Of a stretch of 64,000 nucleotides of DNA, positions 25,701 through 36,831 are shown in pieces. Position numbers and translations under genes: made by a program. Origin of the DNA: Haemonchus contortus (taxonomy: Eukaryota > Nematoda > Chromadorea > Rhabditida > Trichostrongylidae); assembly GCA_000469685.2 (NCBI GenBank), contig LS997566.1, positions 17,861,545 to 17,925,544 on the forward strand, written 5' to 3'. Positions within the stretch are counted from its first letter, which is position 1. The number at the start of each line of letters is the position of its first letter. The notes under the pieces were generated by a model. The model saw only the letters and a list, made by a program, of their open reading frames with translations, was not told the DNA's origin and made no database searches.

Positions 25701-28700
25701 TAGAGTCATTCATAGTGAGCGTAGCCGTGTTTTTCTAGTGGACGTGAGCAAAAATAACGACCATCGATGTCATGGCCGGCGATGTCTCTTCCGAATACAC
25801 TGTTGATGTCGCAGGTAGCGAACGAACACTGAAGCAACGACGCCATTTACAGTGGTTGCTTGAAGTTCATATCTCAACCAATGCGACATGGCCCACATGC
25901 GAAGTGCTCATGGCCTATTCAAGTCAAAATTTGTATGATAATATCCTCTTTTCAGCTATAACCTGCGGTAAATATAAGAAAATTCTAGAATTCAGTAATA
26001 CTACGGTAGAACAAACGTTTCTGGAGAAAAACAGCGATACATTCTGTTATCTAGCCTTTCTGACCAAATTAGTAGAAGCTGACCTTGACGGGCTGGATGG
26101 TGCTAAGCCCTGCTGAAGAGTGTCTTTGAAGGAATACAAATGTATCATCTGGTCGAAGCCTTGAAGATAATTCTGCGTGAGTATCGGGTGCCCAGCAGCT
26201 TTCAGAAAACTGTGTTTGTTTTGCAGGGTCTCATAAAGCCTCAGAATGCATCTGCAACTGCTCACATTAATGGTTTCCCCCGAGGTTAACGAGATAAGCC
26301 AGTAACAACAACTCGCAGAAACTCGAGCGCCAAGAAGATCCCAGCCAACAAACCAACCTTCTGCAGTTGTACCAGCGTTGTCGTCCCTCTAGATCCGTTA
26401 ACAAGAAGGGATCACTGAGACACAATTGACTGTCTTTAGATAAGAATTAGCCGGTAATCTCAGAGTAGGTATTCACTATTCAAAAGGTATTCACCAGTGG
26501 AGCATATAAAAAAATCTGCGCTATTAAACTCAGCGGCAAATTTGTTTGGCACGCAGTCATACCAACATATCGCTGGATTCAGTGTTACCATATTTTCACA
26601 AAGCTTCATAGAAAGATGGGAGGGTGTCTTCAGTCCCGATGAGTTCCCACTACATATGCCCTTGTTAAAAACCCACCAGTAAGACATCCCAGTCCCAAAG
26701 CTGTAGCCAGCTTTTTTGCCAGGAGACAATCAGGTCTTGGCTTCTACAACGCCTTTATCGCTTTGGCTGCTTTAATAGTTTGCCGGCCGGGGAATACTCA
26801 GCCGACGGTATCGACCAAGATTCAATTGTGAACAAGAGGCAAGCGCCGCCCCTTGCCGGCGCGCTCGCTCGCTCGCGGGCCGGCCGGCGGACTATGAAAT
26901 CAGAGTTCCCTTCTCTGATAGGAAATAATTGAAGAATACGACTTAAGAAGCCTCCTTGATCATGATTCAGCATCTTTGGCAACATGCTGGAACGTTTTTG
27001 AAGTCCCACACCCATCTATTAATTAATTGATCCATTCTTCCTGTTCGTTCTCAGGTATTTCCATGCATGAGTGGAGAGTATGCGGATGCGGTCGGTATCC
27101 TGCACATCGGCTCAGCCAAAATCTTGCATTCTAGTGCCAGGAAGCTAATCCGCAAAGTCATTTGAGACTCCTTTCCACTCTGGGAGAACTAGGCTAGCTA
27201 CCCGGAATATACCCAGTCTCACGTCAGGGCCTGTCAAGGTGCTCGTGGTACACATATGCCAAAGTAGTGAAATAATTGGGTCCTATTCCTCCTGAACTAA
27301 AACCGACGCGTTTGGTAGGACTGCTAGGAGATGACTGGGATTTGTATCAAAATATACGAACTTGTGTCTTGCATGCGTAGAATCTGAAGCAACGTATCGT
27401 TAGTAAAATCAAGTACGATGTCATCGGACTGACCATAAGAAGATACGACAGCTTTCCGTTTTTGTGGCTGAATTGGGACTATTGAAGGGGTGATGCAGAC
27501 GGCAAACTCATCATAGATCGGTTTCAGAACAGTCCAGGCAGTGGAAAAAGAGAAGAGGTGAGGAATGGGTCATCAAATGGAATGAAAGGAACAACAATGG
27601 ACGGTATTTTCCACCTAAATTCACAACTCGACTCTACCTCAGCCTATAGGCCTGAATTTTGGGGAAAGAGGAGGAGATCGAAACAAAAAACTTCATAGCT
27701 CAATTGAAAAAGTTCTTTGTTGTTAGGTTCACGGCAGAGTGCGTAATCCATGTGGTAGAATAATAAGAGAGAAACAAGAAACTCGAAGGATAGAAAAGAT
27801 CTAGGGCCCTGAGCAAAAAGAGGCTGTAAAAGGGTATCGTGAGAGGGCACGTATGAGATTGTTGTGGGTGTCGCACACTTTCCCCTTTATGACACAAAAG
27901 TTGAAGATCGATGGCCATGTTATTATTCCCAAGGGCCTTACCTCCATTTAGGGACGTTCTTGATCAAAACCGTCAAAAGGTGTTTGAAAATTTAAGCTAT
28001 CCTAGTTCCAATGAAATGACAGCGACAAACAATTACTTGATGTGCAATCTCACCGAAATTTTTCGATTCAAGCGTTCTAATACGTCTAATACGGGCAATG
28101 CATATCCTAGGGCTAGCTGGCCATGCTATACCACAGTAGTCAGTTCTTTACCTCTACGACGAAAGAGGAAGTTCGACAGAAAGCATCACAGTGGAAAGAG
28201 ATAGGTCATCCTACAAATGCGGTTTTGTCCCAAAGGAAATCTATGATTCACGCGATTTACACGATGTTTATCACTTCAATCAGGACATTTAGCAATGACA
28301 TCTGACCTCGGAATCCTACAGCGAGAGTTTGTCTTAACCGGAGTAGTTTTAAAAATTAAACCAAATGCAATAGCCATCTCAGTCGCCATCTGATTTTCCT
28401 CTAGAATCCTTTTTTCGGGATACTTGCCCTTCTTCTCTTTGCTCGACTCCTTTGAAGAGCACAAACGAATCTTCTTATGAACACGCTGATGCCTTTGCCT
28501 CAGTAGGAATCCTCACTGAGAAAGTTTTTTGTTATTAGCAACATCTGTGGCAAGATTCGAGAATATATAGAGTTGGTTCATGGTACGCTCGCAGGATTCA
28601 TTCACGATACCCATCACATTCACGTAGATGCGAATCTTATTTAGTTCACCAATGCTCCCTTCATCCTACATTGTGACGATCGCCGACCTTTCTCTTATCG

Positions 28701-29003
28701 CTTCGCTTGCCCTTCTACCTGACTTAGTATCAACAAACAAAGTTGTTTGCAATGCAGGTATTTTGAAAGAAAATTTCATATCGAGTTCATACAGAATGCA
28801 ATAAAAATTGAAAATTACTGAAATAGTGTTCTTTTGAAAAGAAATCCATAACAAAACACTACAGCTAAATTCAACACTGAGAGTTAATGTCGCGTAAATT
28901 CTCTCGAGATCACAGATCCTTACTTACGATAGTAGTCGTAGATTAATTCGAATACTTGCCAAAATAGATGGGCATTGCGTCCTCACATAAATAGACTTGT
29001 AAC
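22773..29003. other. Long gene-poor stretch
   Basis: Short ORFs only. At 25397-25510 a good 3' splice site (CCTTTGCAG) precedes a protein-like frame with FSLEHFFDCMNGILELTAVF; I could not extend it into a gene. A GC-rich patch at 26845-26895 (GCTCGCTCGCTCGC, CCGGCCGGCGGACT) resembles the palindromic end at 56.96 kb. A partial MITE-like stretch lies at about 24437-24700 (ACAACTAGTTGGGACCCATG). Confidence 0.3.
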
Positions 29004-29350
29004 AATATATTATATTATATTATATTATATTACATTATATTATATTATATTATATTACATTATATTATATTATATTATACTATATTATATTATATTATAT
29101 TATATTATATTATATTATATTATATTATATTATATTATATTATATTATATTATATTATATTATATTATATTATATTATATTATATTATATTATATTATAT
29201 TATATTATATTATATTATATTATATTATATTATATTATATTATATTATATTATATTATATTATATTATATTATATTATATTATATTATATTATATTATGT
29301 TATATTATATTATATTATATTATATTATATTATATTATATTGTATTATAT
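29004..29350. repeat. (ATATT)n pentanucleotide satellite
   Basis: About 70 head-to-tail copies of a 5-bp unit (ATATT, equally TATAT/TATTA in other registers) with only occasional C or G substitutions, fading into degenerate AT repeats to about 29466. Because the unit is 5 bp, the array is open in translation as a repeating tyrosine/isoleucine/leucine peptide, which is an artefact. Confidence 0.95.
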
Positions 29351-29658
29351 TACGTCATATTATATTTTATTTTATTAGATCATATTTTATTATATTACAC
29401 TACACATTATGCTATATTATAATGTATTATATATTATAATATAGAGATGATATGATATATGATATGCTGAGCATTCTATTATGGAATTCGATAAGGATCC
29501 ACGAAAGCCAGTTCGAGGATGCCAAAACAGCTTAGAGTTCTGATAAAGCTCTTATGCATTTCCTAATTCAAAAGAAAACTTCAGCTTATTCCCTAGTGAA
29601 AACAATGCGTCTCTGTGATGGTTATTTACTGAATCAAATAATCCCAGCAATTATTTAG

Positions 29659-29805
29659 CCGAATACTGTCCGAACGGATGGAGTGTGCAACGAAAGGCCT
29701 CGTATGACGCTACGACGTGTGATCCAATGGCCGGAATCAAATGCGAGAAACCCTATCAATGCGTCCATTCACAATGTGGGATGAGCTTCTGCTGCGTAAA
29801 TACAA
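29659..29805 (+). CDS. Cysteine-rich extracellular module exon (phase 1-1)
   Basis: An acceptor TTATTTAG and a donor GTATGT enclose 147 bp, read with two leading bases, 48 codons and one trailing base. Both ends are therefore phase 1, the classic symmetry of shuffled extracellular modules. The peptide starts EYCPNGWSVQRKASYD and carries cysteines in the order YC-P, TTC, IKC, YQC, SQC, FCC, ending FCCVN. The CPNGW opening and terminal CC resemble nematode EB/lustrin-type cysteine repeats found in secreted and cuticle-associated proteins, often beside Kunitz domains. No neighbouring exon was recognised, so it could be part of a large gene with long introns or an orphaned fragment. Exon call fairly sure; family uncertain. 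Confidence 0.5.
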
Positions 29806-30291
29806 GTATGTCCTCAGTATTTCTTTGCGCATGAAACGTAGGTTGCTAGGAGTGCTGTCGGGAGTTTGATTCCAAACATTTTAGTGAATTATTTGCCCAC
29901 CGCAGCACGAGAAGGGTTGTGTAGAAATCTAGTTAGGATATAGGCATGGTCCTGTGCGGAACTTCTAGTAAGCAAAAGATTATGCTTCCTGTAACCCTCA
30001 CCCTAAAATCGTCTGCTTTTGGAAAAACGTAATCTTTACGAAAATAGACCTTCATTTTCATTTTCCAGCGGTCGTCACTTTTCCTTTCCTTGTCAATCGC
30101 TCCTCATCAAAAAGCTTGTTACTCAATACTAGTTGTTTTTGAAGTTCCTACAAACTTAGAACATCTCAAGCAATGGATGGATCAGAAGGAAGCGGAAGCC
30201 GACATGCATGAAGATTCGCAAGAAGAGCTTTGATGCTGAAGATTGATTTTTTATGGGTCGGAATTTCTAATAAAGGAGTGCAGTACTGTTG
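29806..30291. other. Unassigned DNA after the cysteine-rich exon
   Basis: No further exon or repeat recognised in the next 480 bases. Confidence 0.35.
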
Positions 30292-30636
30292 TCAAACAGT
30301 CCCTTGAATAGATTTGGTAATAGTGAAAAGTAGATGCTTCTCTGGAAAGTTAGTAAAGTCACTTCGAAAGGACTCAACACGGTAACCATTAACAAATAAA
30401 TACCCCTCTTTGAAGATAATGCATGTATGAGGCCACAAGTTTAACCTCATTCTTTTGTCGTTGACATAAGCTTCTTTCAATTGGACGATCGGGACTATCA
30501 GTTCGAAAGTGTCTTGTTTCTGTTGTTGTTTATAAAATTCCCCACTCAACAATTTGGCCACACAGCGTGATTTGTGGGACAGTAATTCCAACATTGACCA
30601 ACACACATCCATTATCAAACGAGTTGTTTCTACATA
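30292..30636 (-). CDS. Possible last exon of an unrecognised protein
   Basis: On the minus strand a pyrimidine-rich acceptor (TCTCTCTTTATGTAG) near 30637 leads into an open frame of about 113 codons ending SIQGTV then TGA. The peptide looks protein-like: mixed composition, segments such as FELIVPIVQLKEAYV and HTCIIFKEGYLFVNGYRVES, and no low complexity. I recognise no family, signal peptide or membrane span. It lies just beyond the 3' end of the LINE and has no visible upstream exon, so a fragment or pseudogene is possible. Confidence 0.3.
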   Translation of the reverse strand, partial: YVETTRLIMDVCWSMLELLSHKSRCVAKLLSGEFYKQQQKQDTFELIVPIVQLKEAYVNDKRMRLNLWPHTCIIFKEGYLFVNGYRVESFRSDFTNFPEKHLLFTITKSIQGTV

Positions 30637-31832
30637 AAGAGAGAAAGGAAAGCAAAGGATGCTAGCACTATAGTAGGAGACGCGATTGGGTGCGGAAGGT
30701 GTATACGTGGATGTGGAAGAAAGTGGGAACAGTTGTGTGCTCTACAGCCAAGTTAGAATGCCATGCTCATGGTTAGTCCTTCTACAGAAGTAGCATGAGG
30801 ATCATCTTGAATTGAAATCTTGACAGAGATATAGTCAGAGATGAGTAAAGTAAATGTAATAGATTTTGTGTGTCATTGCGGCGTACGATTTCACAAAGAA
30901 TATCAGCAGAAGGTGCCATTGGAAACTTAATCAGAGATCATTTTCGAATTTTATTTATTTATTTATTTATTGCACACGCGTGCGCCAATGAACAAAAATT
31001 ACTAATACAGTTTGAGAAAAAGAACATTCAACAGCAAGTGGATACAAAAAAAGTTAAAAAGCAGTAGCATGGAAGAGGAAATGGAGGTGACAATAAGAAG
31101 ACGCCTCCGCAGAAACACTTACAACGCCAATGCCCGAACTATGGAGGAATCATTCAAGAAGAAAAGACCTTGAGCCAGGAGTGCCAACTCATGCCCCAAG
31201 CATAGTGGATCCTGGAGAGCTCACAATTGAACACTAAGCCACACATGAGCACCCACATTTTGTTATCAGGAAGTGTGTGGGATGCTAAGATGGAGTCATC
31301 ACACCATATGAAATAAGACGAGAGCAGAAGAGCAGATGAGTGCAGGTCAGCCTAGGCAACGCAACTAACCGAAGTTATTCCGGGGCGGGCCAAGTAGGTA
31401 CCTCTTTGATCTAAATACGAACCCCAGGCGTAAGACCTAGGCCCAAGCGACGAGTCATAAAGATCAAGCCACTTGTTGACCTGCACTCTGGACTCTCGTC
31501 ATAATAGGCAAGTGCATTATGGATAGTGGCTATGTAAAGCAAAATAACAGAGTGAGCACCGAGTACTATAACTATGGCAGAGCAGCACTCAAGGCAAAGG
31601 CAACTACATTTGCAAAAGAAAAGGAAGAAATTAGTGGCAACGCGAGGAAGTGCGGATCTGCGGATGCAAAACGACCTGAATAATCAGATGACCATAACAA
31701 CAAACGTTAGAAGATGAGAAACATTGAACTCATTAGCAGGCTGATCTTGACGAACACCACAGTACAGCTCAGCAACGTAAACAACATGACTCGTCAGGAA
31801 CCATGAAACTGAAAAAGAGGAGCTGAAAATCA

Positions 31833-34661
31833 TCACTGGGCAATTCCGAGAACTTGACCAAGATTCACCTTTTGCAATCTTCTTTTGAACCTGGTACTAT
31901 TACCAGCCGCTATAACATCAAGAGACAACAGATTAAACCAACTAGCACATCGGTTAAAGATATTATTAACGGCTAGCGCACGGTATCTGGCATCCGAAAT
32001 TGAACAGTAAAGATTAAACCTACCTCGCCTCGTACAAGTGGGTCTAAAGATCCAGTACTTGCTGGCACGTAGCTTCACCTCACAGCGCAGAATACGAAAA
32101 CAAAAAACTAAGTCAGAGATTGCACGTCTATATTGCAGAGAATGAAGCCCAAACAACCTGAGTCGCGCATCATAACTGGGTAAATGATTACGACTATGAT
32201 AGCAAGCATTTCTATACCATAGGAGACGTGTGAAAACACGCTGAACCCTTTCAATTTTTGAGACATTTTTCTTGGTAGATGGGTTCCAAACCTGTGAGCA
32301 ATATTCGACATGCGGCAAGACGCAAGCATGGTAAAGGCGTTTTAGCAATGTCACATCAGAAGACTGCACATTACGAAACAAGACGAATGAATTCCTGAAT
32401 GCTTTCTCCACCGCTTGCTCAATGTGGAGGGAAAACTTTAATTTTGAATCAAAAAACACGCCAAGATCTTTGATGGATTGGCAAGCTGCAAGCTGAACAC
32501 CATTTACGAGGTAGGCAGTTGCCTGGGAGTTGCCAAAATGCATGGTCATAGATTTTTTTAAATTGAGAGGAATGTCCCAGTGTTCAGCCCAGTCAGCCAT
32601 TCTTTGAAGAGATACCCTCAGAGCGTCTCGAATAATCCCACAATTATCCTGATTGTAGATCGCATATATCTTGATATCATCGGCATACATTTGTATATGG
32701 ATATCCGAGGATGTCTTGAGGAGGTTAGGTAACTCCATTGTGTAAATCAGAAATAGAGTAGGTGACAAAACACCCCCTTGCGGAACACCACTCAGACAGG
32801 GAAACCTATTCGAGAAACCACATTTAAGTCTGACTGTAAAATATCTGCTGTGTAAGTAGGATCTTAACCAAGCTAAAAGGTTGCAACGAATTCCAATTTT
32901 TTCCAGTTTGGCTAGCAGTTTAACGTGGGAGACTTTGTCAAACGCTTTGGACAAGTCGAAGTAGATCATGTCAACCGACTTGCCTGAACTGAGAGCTTTA
33001 CAAAGGTCAAATAATGTATCAGAAAGATTAGAGGTGGTTGAGGATCTAGGAACGAAGCCGTGTTGTTCTGAAGGAATGAGGTGGTATCTTGAGAGCCAGG
33101 CTAGTAATCTTTCATTGACTATTTTTTCCATCACTTTGATAGGAGTCGGTGTAAGACTGATTGGACGGAAATTGCTAAGCAAATTAGAATTGGGCGACTT
33201 CTGAATAGCAGTTACAATGGCATCCCTCCATTAATCATTAATTAAATTCCATAGTTGGGGAAGATCACCCGAGAGGAAAGAGAGATTGAACATAATCGCC
33301 AATGGCTTAGAAAGGGAAGTATGGCATTTCTTGTACACTAACTGTGGAATCCCATCATAAGGTTCGGTAGTGGAAGGATGTAGTTTTTTGAGGATAGCAG
33401 AAACACCATATGGATTGAAGCTGCATTCAGAGCAACTTTCACTGACATACGGAACGTTATTCAGGCGCCAACCATCTGCAAACTCAGATGAGTAGACACT
33501 TGAGAAATACTTAGCAAGAGCCACGGCCTTCTCCACATCACTACGATATACTACACCACCTTCATCAACAAGAGCAGAGGGAAACGTGTAAGACTTCAGC
33601 TTGTATCGGTAGTAGCGGAAAAGTCGTTGTAGGGAAGCCTGAGTTCCAAGACGACATTCATAGTTAGATAGAAACTTTCTCAAGTTGTAGTCCAAGTCGG
33701 AACAAACTTTTTTGTAGAGGGAACTGTTCAAAGGGTAACTCAGCTCATGAAAAAGACGCTGCTTTTGCTGCAGTAAATTGTTAATATGAGGAGGATACTC
33801 ATGGCCAGGGTTCCTAGGGAACTTGAAGGGAACGAAAGCCGAAAGACCAGTATAGATAACGTGGCAGAATCTATGATAAATATCATCCATCGAAGAATAT
33901 TGGTCAAAAACTTCCCACCAATCTGTGTGGAAGAAAAAGTCATTGAGACCAGCAAAGTTTGCATTTTGAAAATCAGGCACTGGGAGGGCAAGAGAGGTGC
34001 AAGATAATTCAAGGATATGAAAGGAAACAACTGCATGGTCAGACGTAGCAAGAGGAGGTAGTATGGAAACATCGCGAATATTATCCGTGGTTGACAACAC
34101 AATATCGAGGACATTCCCATTGTGGGTAGCTTGTTTGACATACTGCTGAAGCCCACACTCACGGAAAAAGTTCAAGTAAGCAGCTGCGGTTGAGTTCAAC
34201 CCACTAAGCAAACTCCAGTCAACATGGAGGTTAAAATCACCAAGAAGAACAGTATTGATGCGGACAGAAAGAAGATCTCTCAAAGCATCGATCAAAGTTT
34301 CATCATCAGCACTACTGGAATCGGGTGGGCGATAAACCGTTACAACGCGAGTATAGGACGATTTGACCGGACAGAATAGGTCTAAACAAATGCCCTCAGC
34401 TTTGCCATGGCTGATATTACAAACAAAGTCAACTTGAAGATTTCCTTTTACCAGACAACAGACTCCACCGCCTTTACCCCTTGTCCGATCCATGCGATAG
34501 AGAAAATAGGGAAGGTTCATTGTTATTTCAGAGTTTAAAACTTTACTTTTTAACCAGGTTTCTGTGATAAACAAAATATCAGGTTTAACGTGAGAAATGA
34601 AAGAATGAAGATGACAGATCTTGTTTACTAGACTACGAGCATTAATTAAGCAGCATTTCAA
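31833..34661 (-). pseudogene. LINE ORF2: apurinic endonuclease and reverse transcriptase, one in-frame stop
   Basis: The frame is open for about 940 codons except for a single TAA at 33228-33230, between LWNLIND and WRDAIVTAIQ; the reading frame is the same on both sides. The N-terminal third is an APE-type endonuclease (INARSLVNK, FITETWL, VYRPPDSS, LLGDFNLHVDW, ATSDHAVV). The rest is a reverse transcriptase with NFRPISLT, FDLSKAFD, GVPQGGVLSP and catalytic MYADD, then a C-terminal thumb or connection region. In the family it nicks genomic DNA and primes reverse transcription at the nick. There is no ATG at the start: the frame overlaps the end of ORF1 (TTG at the ATTGA junction) and stays open upstream of it. 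The single stop suggests a recently dead or readthrough-dependent copy. Confidence 0.85.
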
Positions 34662-35362
34662 TGTGAGAGAACCGTGCCAGTTGCAAGGTTTCCCGAGCTG
34701 TTTCTAGGAAGGTTTTTCATATGCACGAGTTGATCCTTGTATACCACCCATTCCTTGCTGGACAATCCTTTATTGCGATTCCGAGCAAGTTGCCGCAGCA
34801 TAAAATCCCTCTGCCTTTCCTCCAGTGTCATACTTTTGCGTATAAACACGGAAGGAAATCCAGCATTACGGAGCAGACGAGCATTTGCAAGGGCGGTTCG
34901 CCAGTGGGAAGATGCTGGGAGGACAACCTTAACAAGACGGGGGCGCTTTGGATCAGGTTTACCCATGCGATATACCTCGCATGGGCGGCATTCGACCTTC
35001 AACGCATCGAGAACCTTAGTGACCTTCTCCTCCAGGTCTTTTTGACGTTCAGACGACCGGAGCTCAGTCCCTGCCTCCTCAAGACCATAGACAACAATGC
35101 TCCTAGCCTTTTTTTCGCTATTAATCGACTCCGAGAATTCTCTCGGGATTTTATCCGACAGAGCATTGAGGAGAGGTTCAAGGAGAGGGTCCTTATTACG
35201 CTCAATGATAGCTCTGAGAAGATCTGCCGCAGATATTTTATCCAACTCAAGCTGATGCTCCTGACCACGAGGCAGCTCTGCAGAAATCACATCAGCTGGA
35301 GCATCGAGGCATGAATCTTTAGAAGAAACTTTCTTCTGATTCCTACGCTGATTTTTGACCAT
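34658..35362 (-). CDS. LINE ORF1 nucleic-acid-binding protein
   Basis: An intact ORF of 234 residues, starting MVKNQRRNQKKVSSK (basic) and ending GTVLSH. The central part has RSIVVYGLEEAGTE, then a charged helical segment (RQKDLEEKVTKVLDALKV), then CEVYRMGKPDPKRPRLVKVV, IRKSMTLEERQRDFMLR and RNRNKGLSSKEWVVY. This arrangement, an RRM-like fold followed by a basic C-terminal domain, is characteristic of ORF1 proteins of nematode CR1-type LINEs, which coat the element RNA and act as chaperones. It precedes ORF2 and overlaps it by a few bases in the -1 frame. No stop or frameshift is visible. A host-gene origin is unlikely. Confidence 0.8.
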   Translation of the reverse strand: MVKNQRRNQKKVSSKDSCLDAPADVISAELPRGQEHQLELDKISAADLLRAIIERNKDPLLEPLLNALSDKIPREFSESINSEKKARSIVVYGLEEAGTELRSSERQKDLEEKVTKVLDALKVECRPCEVYRMGKPDPKRPRLVKVVLPASSHWRTALANARLLRNAGFPSVFIRKSMTLEERQRDFMLRQLARNRNKGLSSKEWVVYKDQLVHMKNLPRNSSGNLATGTVLSH

Positions 35363-36004
35363 TATAGTACTCAGCTGATGAAAGGTGACCAGAAAAAGTT
35401 CACGAAGGAAAAATTAATGACTTCACGGTAAAAAAAATTACTACGGAAGTCGTAAAAGAACAAACGGAAAGAGAGCCAGCAATTGAACCGACCGCCTCGC
35501 AGATGCGAACGAATGAAGAATGAAAAAAATTAATGGAACTATGGAATGGAAAAGGAATTGCATATAATTTAAGTATTACGCCTTTTATATACTTTCTACC
35601 TTGCCAACAATTTCTCTCAAGAATTTTTTGGAAAGAAAGGTGATCTCAGAAAGCATGCACAATTTTCAATACTTTATTGACCTTCTACAAAATCCGGCTA
35701 ACCGTGTGTGATACAAAGCGGAGGCTTCCTCTCCTTCAATCTTCCCTTGTGCTTATATCTATAGTAAATCCCTAATGCCGTCACCGGGTAATTCACGACC
35801 TCGTCTTCGTCACTTTCACCCTACATCCATTCTTCGTCAACACTTACTTCCTGTCACTTGAATTAGAGTTTTCACTCCTGTCCGTTATAGGACGGTGTGG
35901 ACAGTGCAAAAAAGGTCTTCTTTGTATCCTTCTGTAGTTGTCTCACCATGGCATCAGAGTGCAGAATGAGCGAGAAATGATCTAGATCCAAAGGTCACGG
36001 TTTT

Positions 36005-36160
36005 AAAGGCACAGTTCACGATAGAAAGGGTTTCTGGGATTTCCCAATAGGATGAATCTGAGGCCTCCTCTTATAAAATACCAGTCGGGCCGCCCGGCTA
36101 ACGCCAGGCTTCCCTCCTTCTTATGGTGTCGCCCGGCTTCGCCGGGCGCTCCTCCTTCTT
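36005..36160. mobile_element. Partial MITE with GC-rich hairpin repeats
   Basis: The left terminus AAAGGCACAGTTCACGATAG and the following 80 bp (GATTTCCCAATAGGATGAA, GAGGCCTCCTCTTATA) align with the element at 62.43 kb. Then come two near-copies of CGCCCGGCT...CTCCTTCTT, the second containing a perfect CGCCCGGC-TTC-GCCGGGCG hairpin at about 36130-36150. No right terminus was found nearby. Confidence 0.5.
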
Positions 36161-36831
36161 GTAAGAAATTTGATTTTCCTTGAAAGCTCTACACTCCCAG
36201 CATTAGCTCCGAATTGGGAGCGATTTTTTCTGTTTTATAATTGATTGTATACTCATTAGAAGTCTCGATTCATTGCTCTTCATCTCGAAATTGTGTCACA
36301 TTAATGGCTTAACTAATTGAAAGCCAATGTCTTGAATGGTACCCAGAAATGGATAGTAACGCCTATCACAGATGTCGTTATCAATAGAACATTTTTCGCT
36401 CCGAGTTTTCATTAATTGGGAATCCCAAATCATTAGCGGTCAGATGAGTTTAGTCACAAATGATATGGCACAAAACAAAAAGGAATCGTGGTACTTCATT
36501 GTGTCACGAAGCTCACTGCATTACGGTCGTAGTTTAATAGCAAGAAATGAACAAAATTCTAATTTTGTTAGGGAGAAGTCTCTCATCGGTCGCTATTACA
36601 GCATTTACAGCATCAAAGAGTCAGTGTTTGATCATAAAAACCCTTTTGCTCTCTAAGGCACCTTATCAGTTCTTATCAGTTGTTATCAAATCCTGTCACA
36701 GAGTACCAACGACCACCATGACACATCGTACATTGCCGTCACTGAAAAGGTTCCAGTTTTGATGCGAAGGGGATTGCAACGCTTGCTCGCTTGTTATTAT
36801 GTTATTATTATGAGTTATGAATCTGCAACCT

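Larger units (their letters stand above)
30947..35460 (-). mobile_element. CR1-clade non-LTR retrotransposon (LINE), nearly full length
   Basis: Two ORFs on the minus strand, an ORF1 (35362-34658) and an endonuclease/reverse-transcriptase ORF2 (34661-31833), make up the element. An AATAAATAAATAAATAAATA tract (minus strand; 30947-30972) lies about 870 bp beyond ORF2. Short tandem repeats are typical at the 3' ends of CR1-like elements, so I take it as the element's end; the 5' end is set loosely upstream of ORF1. The motif set (NARSLVNK, TETWL, YRPPDSSS, GDFN, SDHA, FDLSKAFDKVSH, GVPQGGVLSP, MYADD) fits CR1-like LINEs of nematodes. I could not identify a target-site duplication. Confidence 0.8.

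Noticed and set aside
25397..26116. Plus-strand frames with FFDCMNGILELTAVF, considered as a glycolipid-transfer-protein exon
   Set aside because: Only one short block resembles that family; the conserved substrate-binding D/N/W residues and following exons were not found.
28975..29439. 154-codon plus-strand ORF of repeated YIILYYIIL
   Set aside because: It is just translation of the (ATATT)n satellite, which is open because the unit length and composition avoid stops.
34721..35314. 197-codon plus-strand ORF opposite LINE ORF1
   Set aside because: ORF1 on the other strand has family-specific motifs; this is its shadow.
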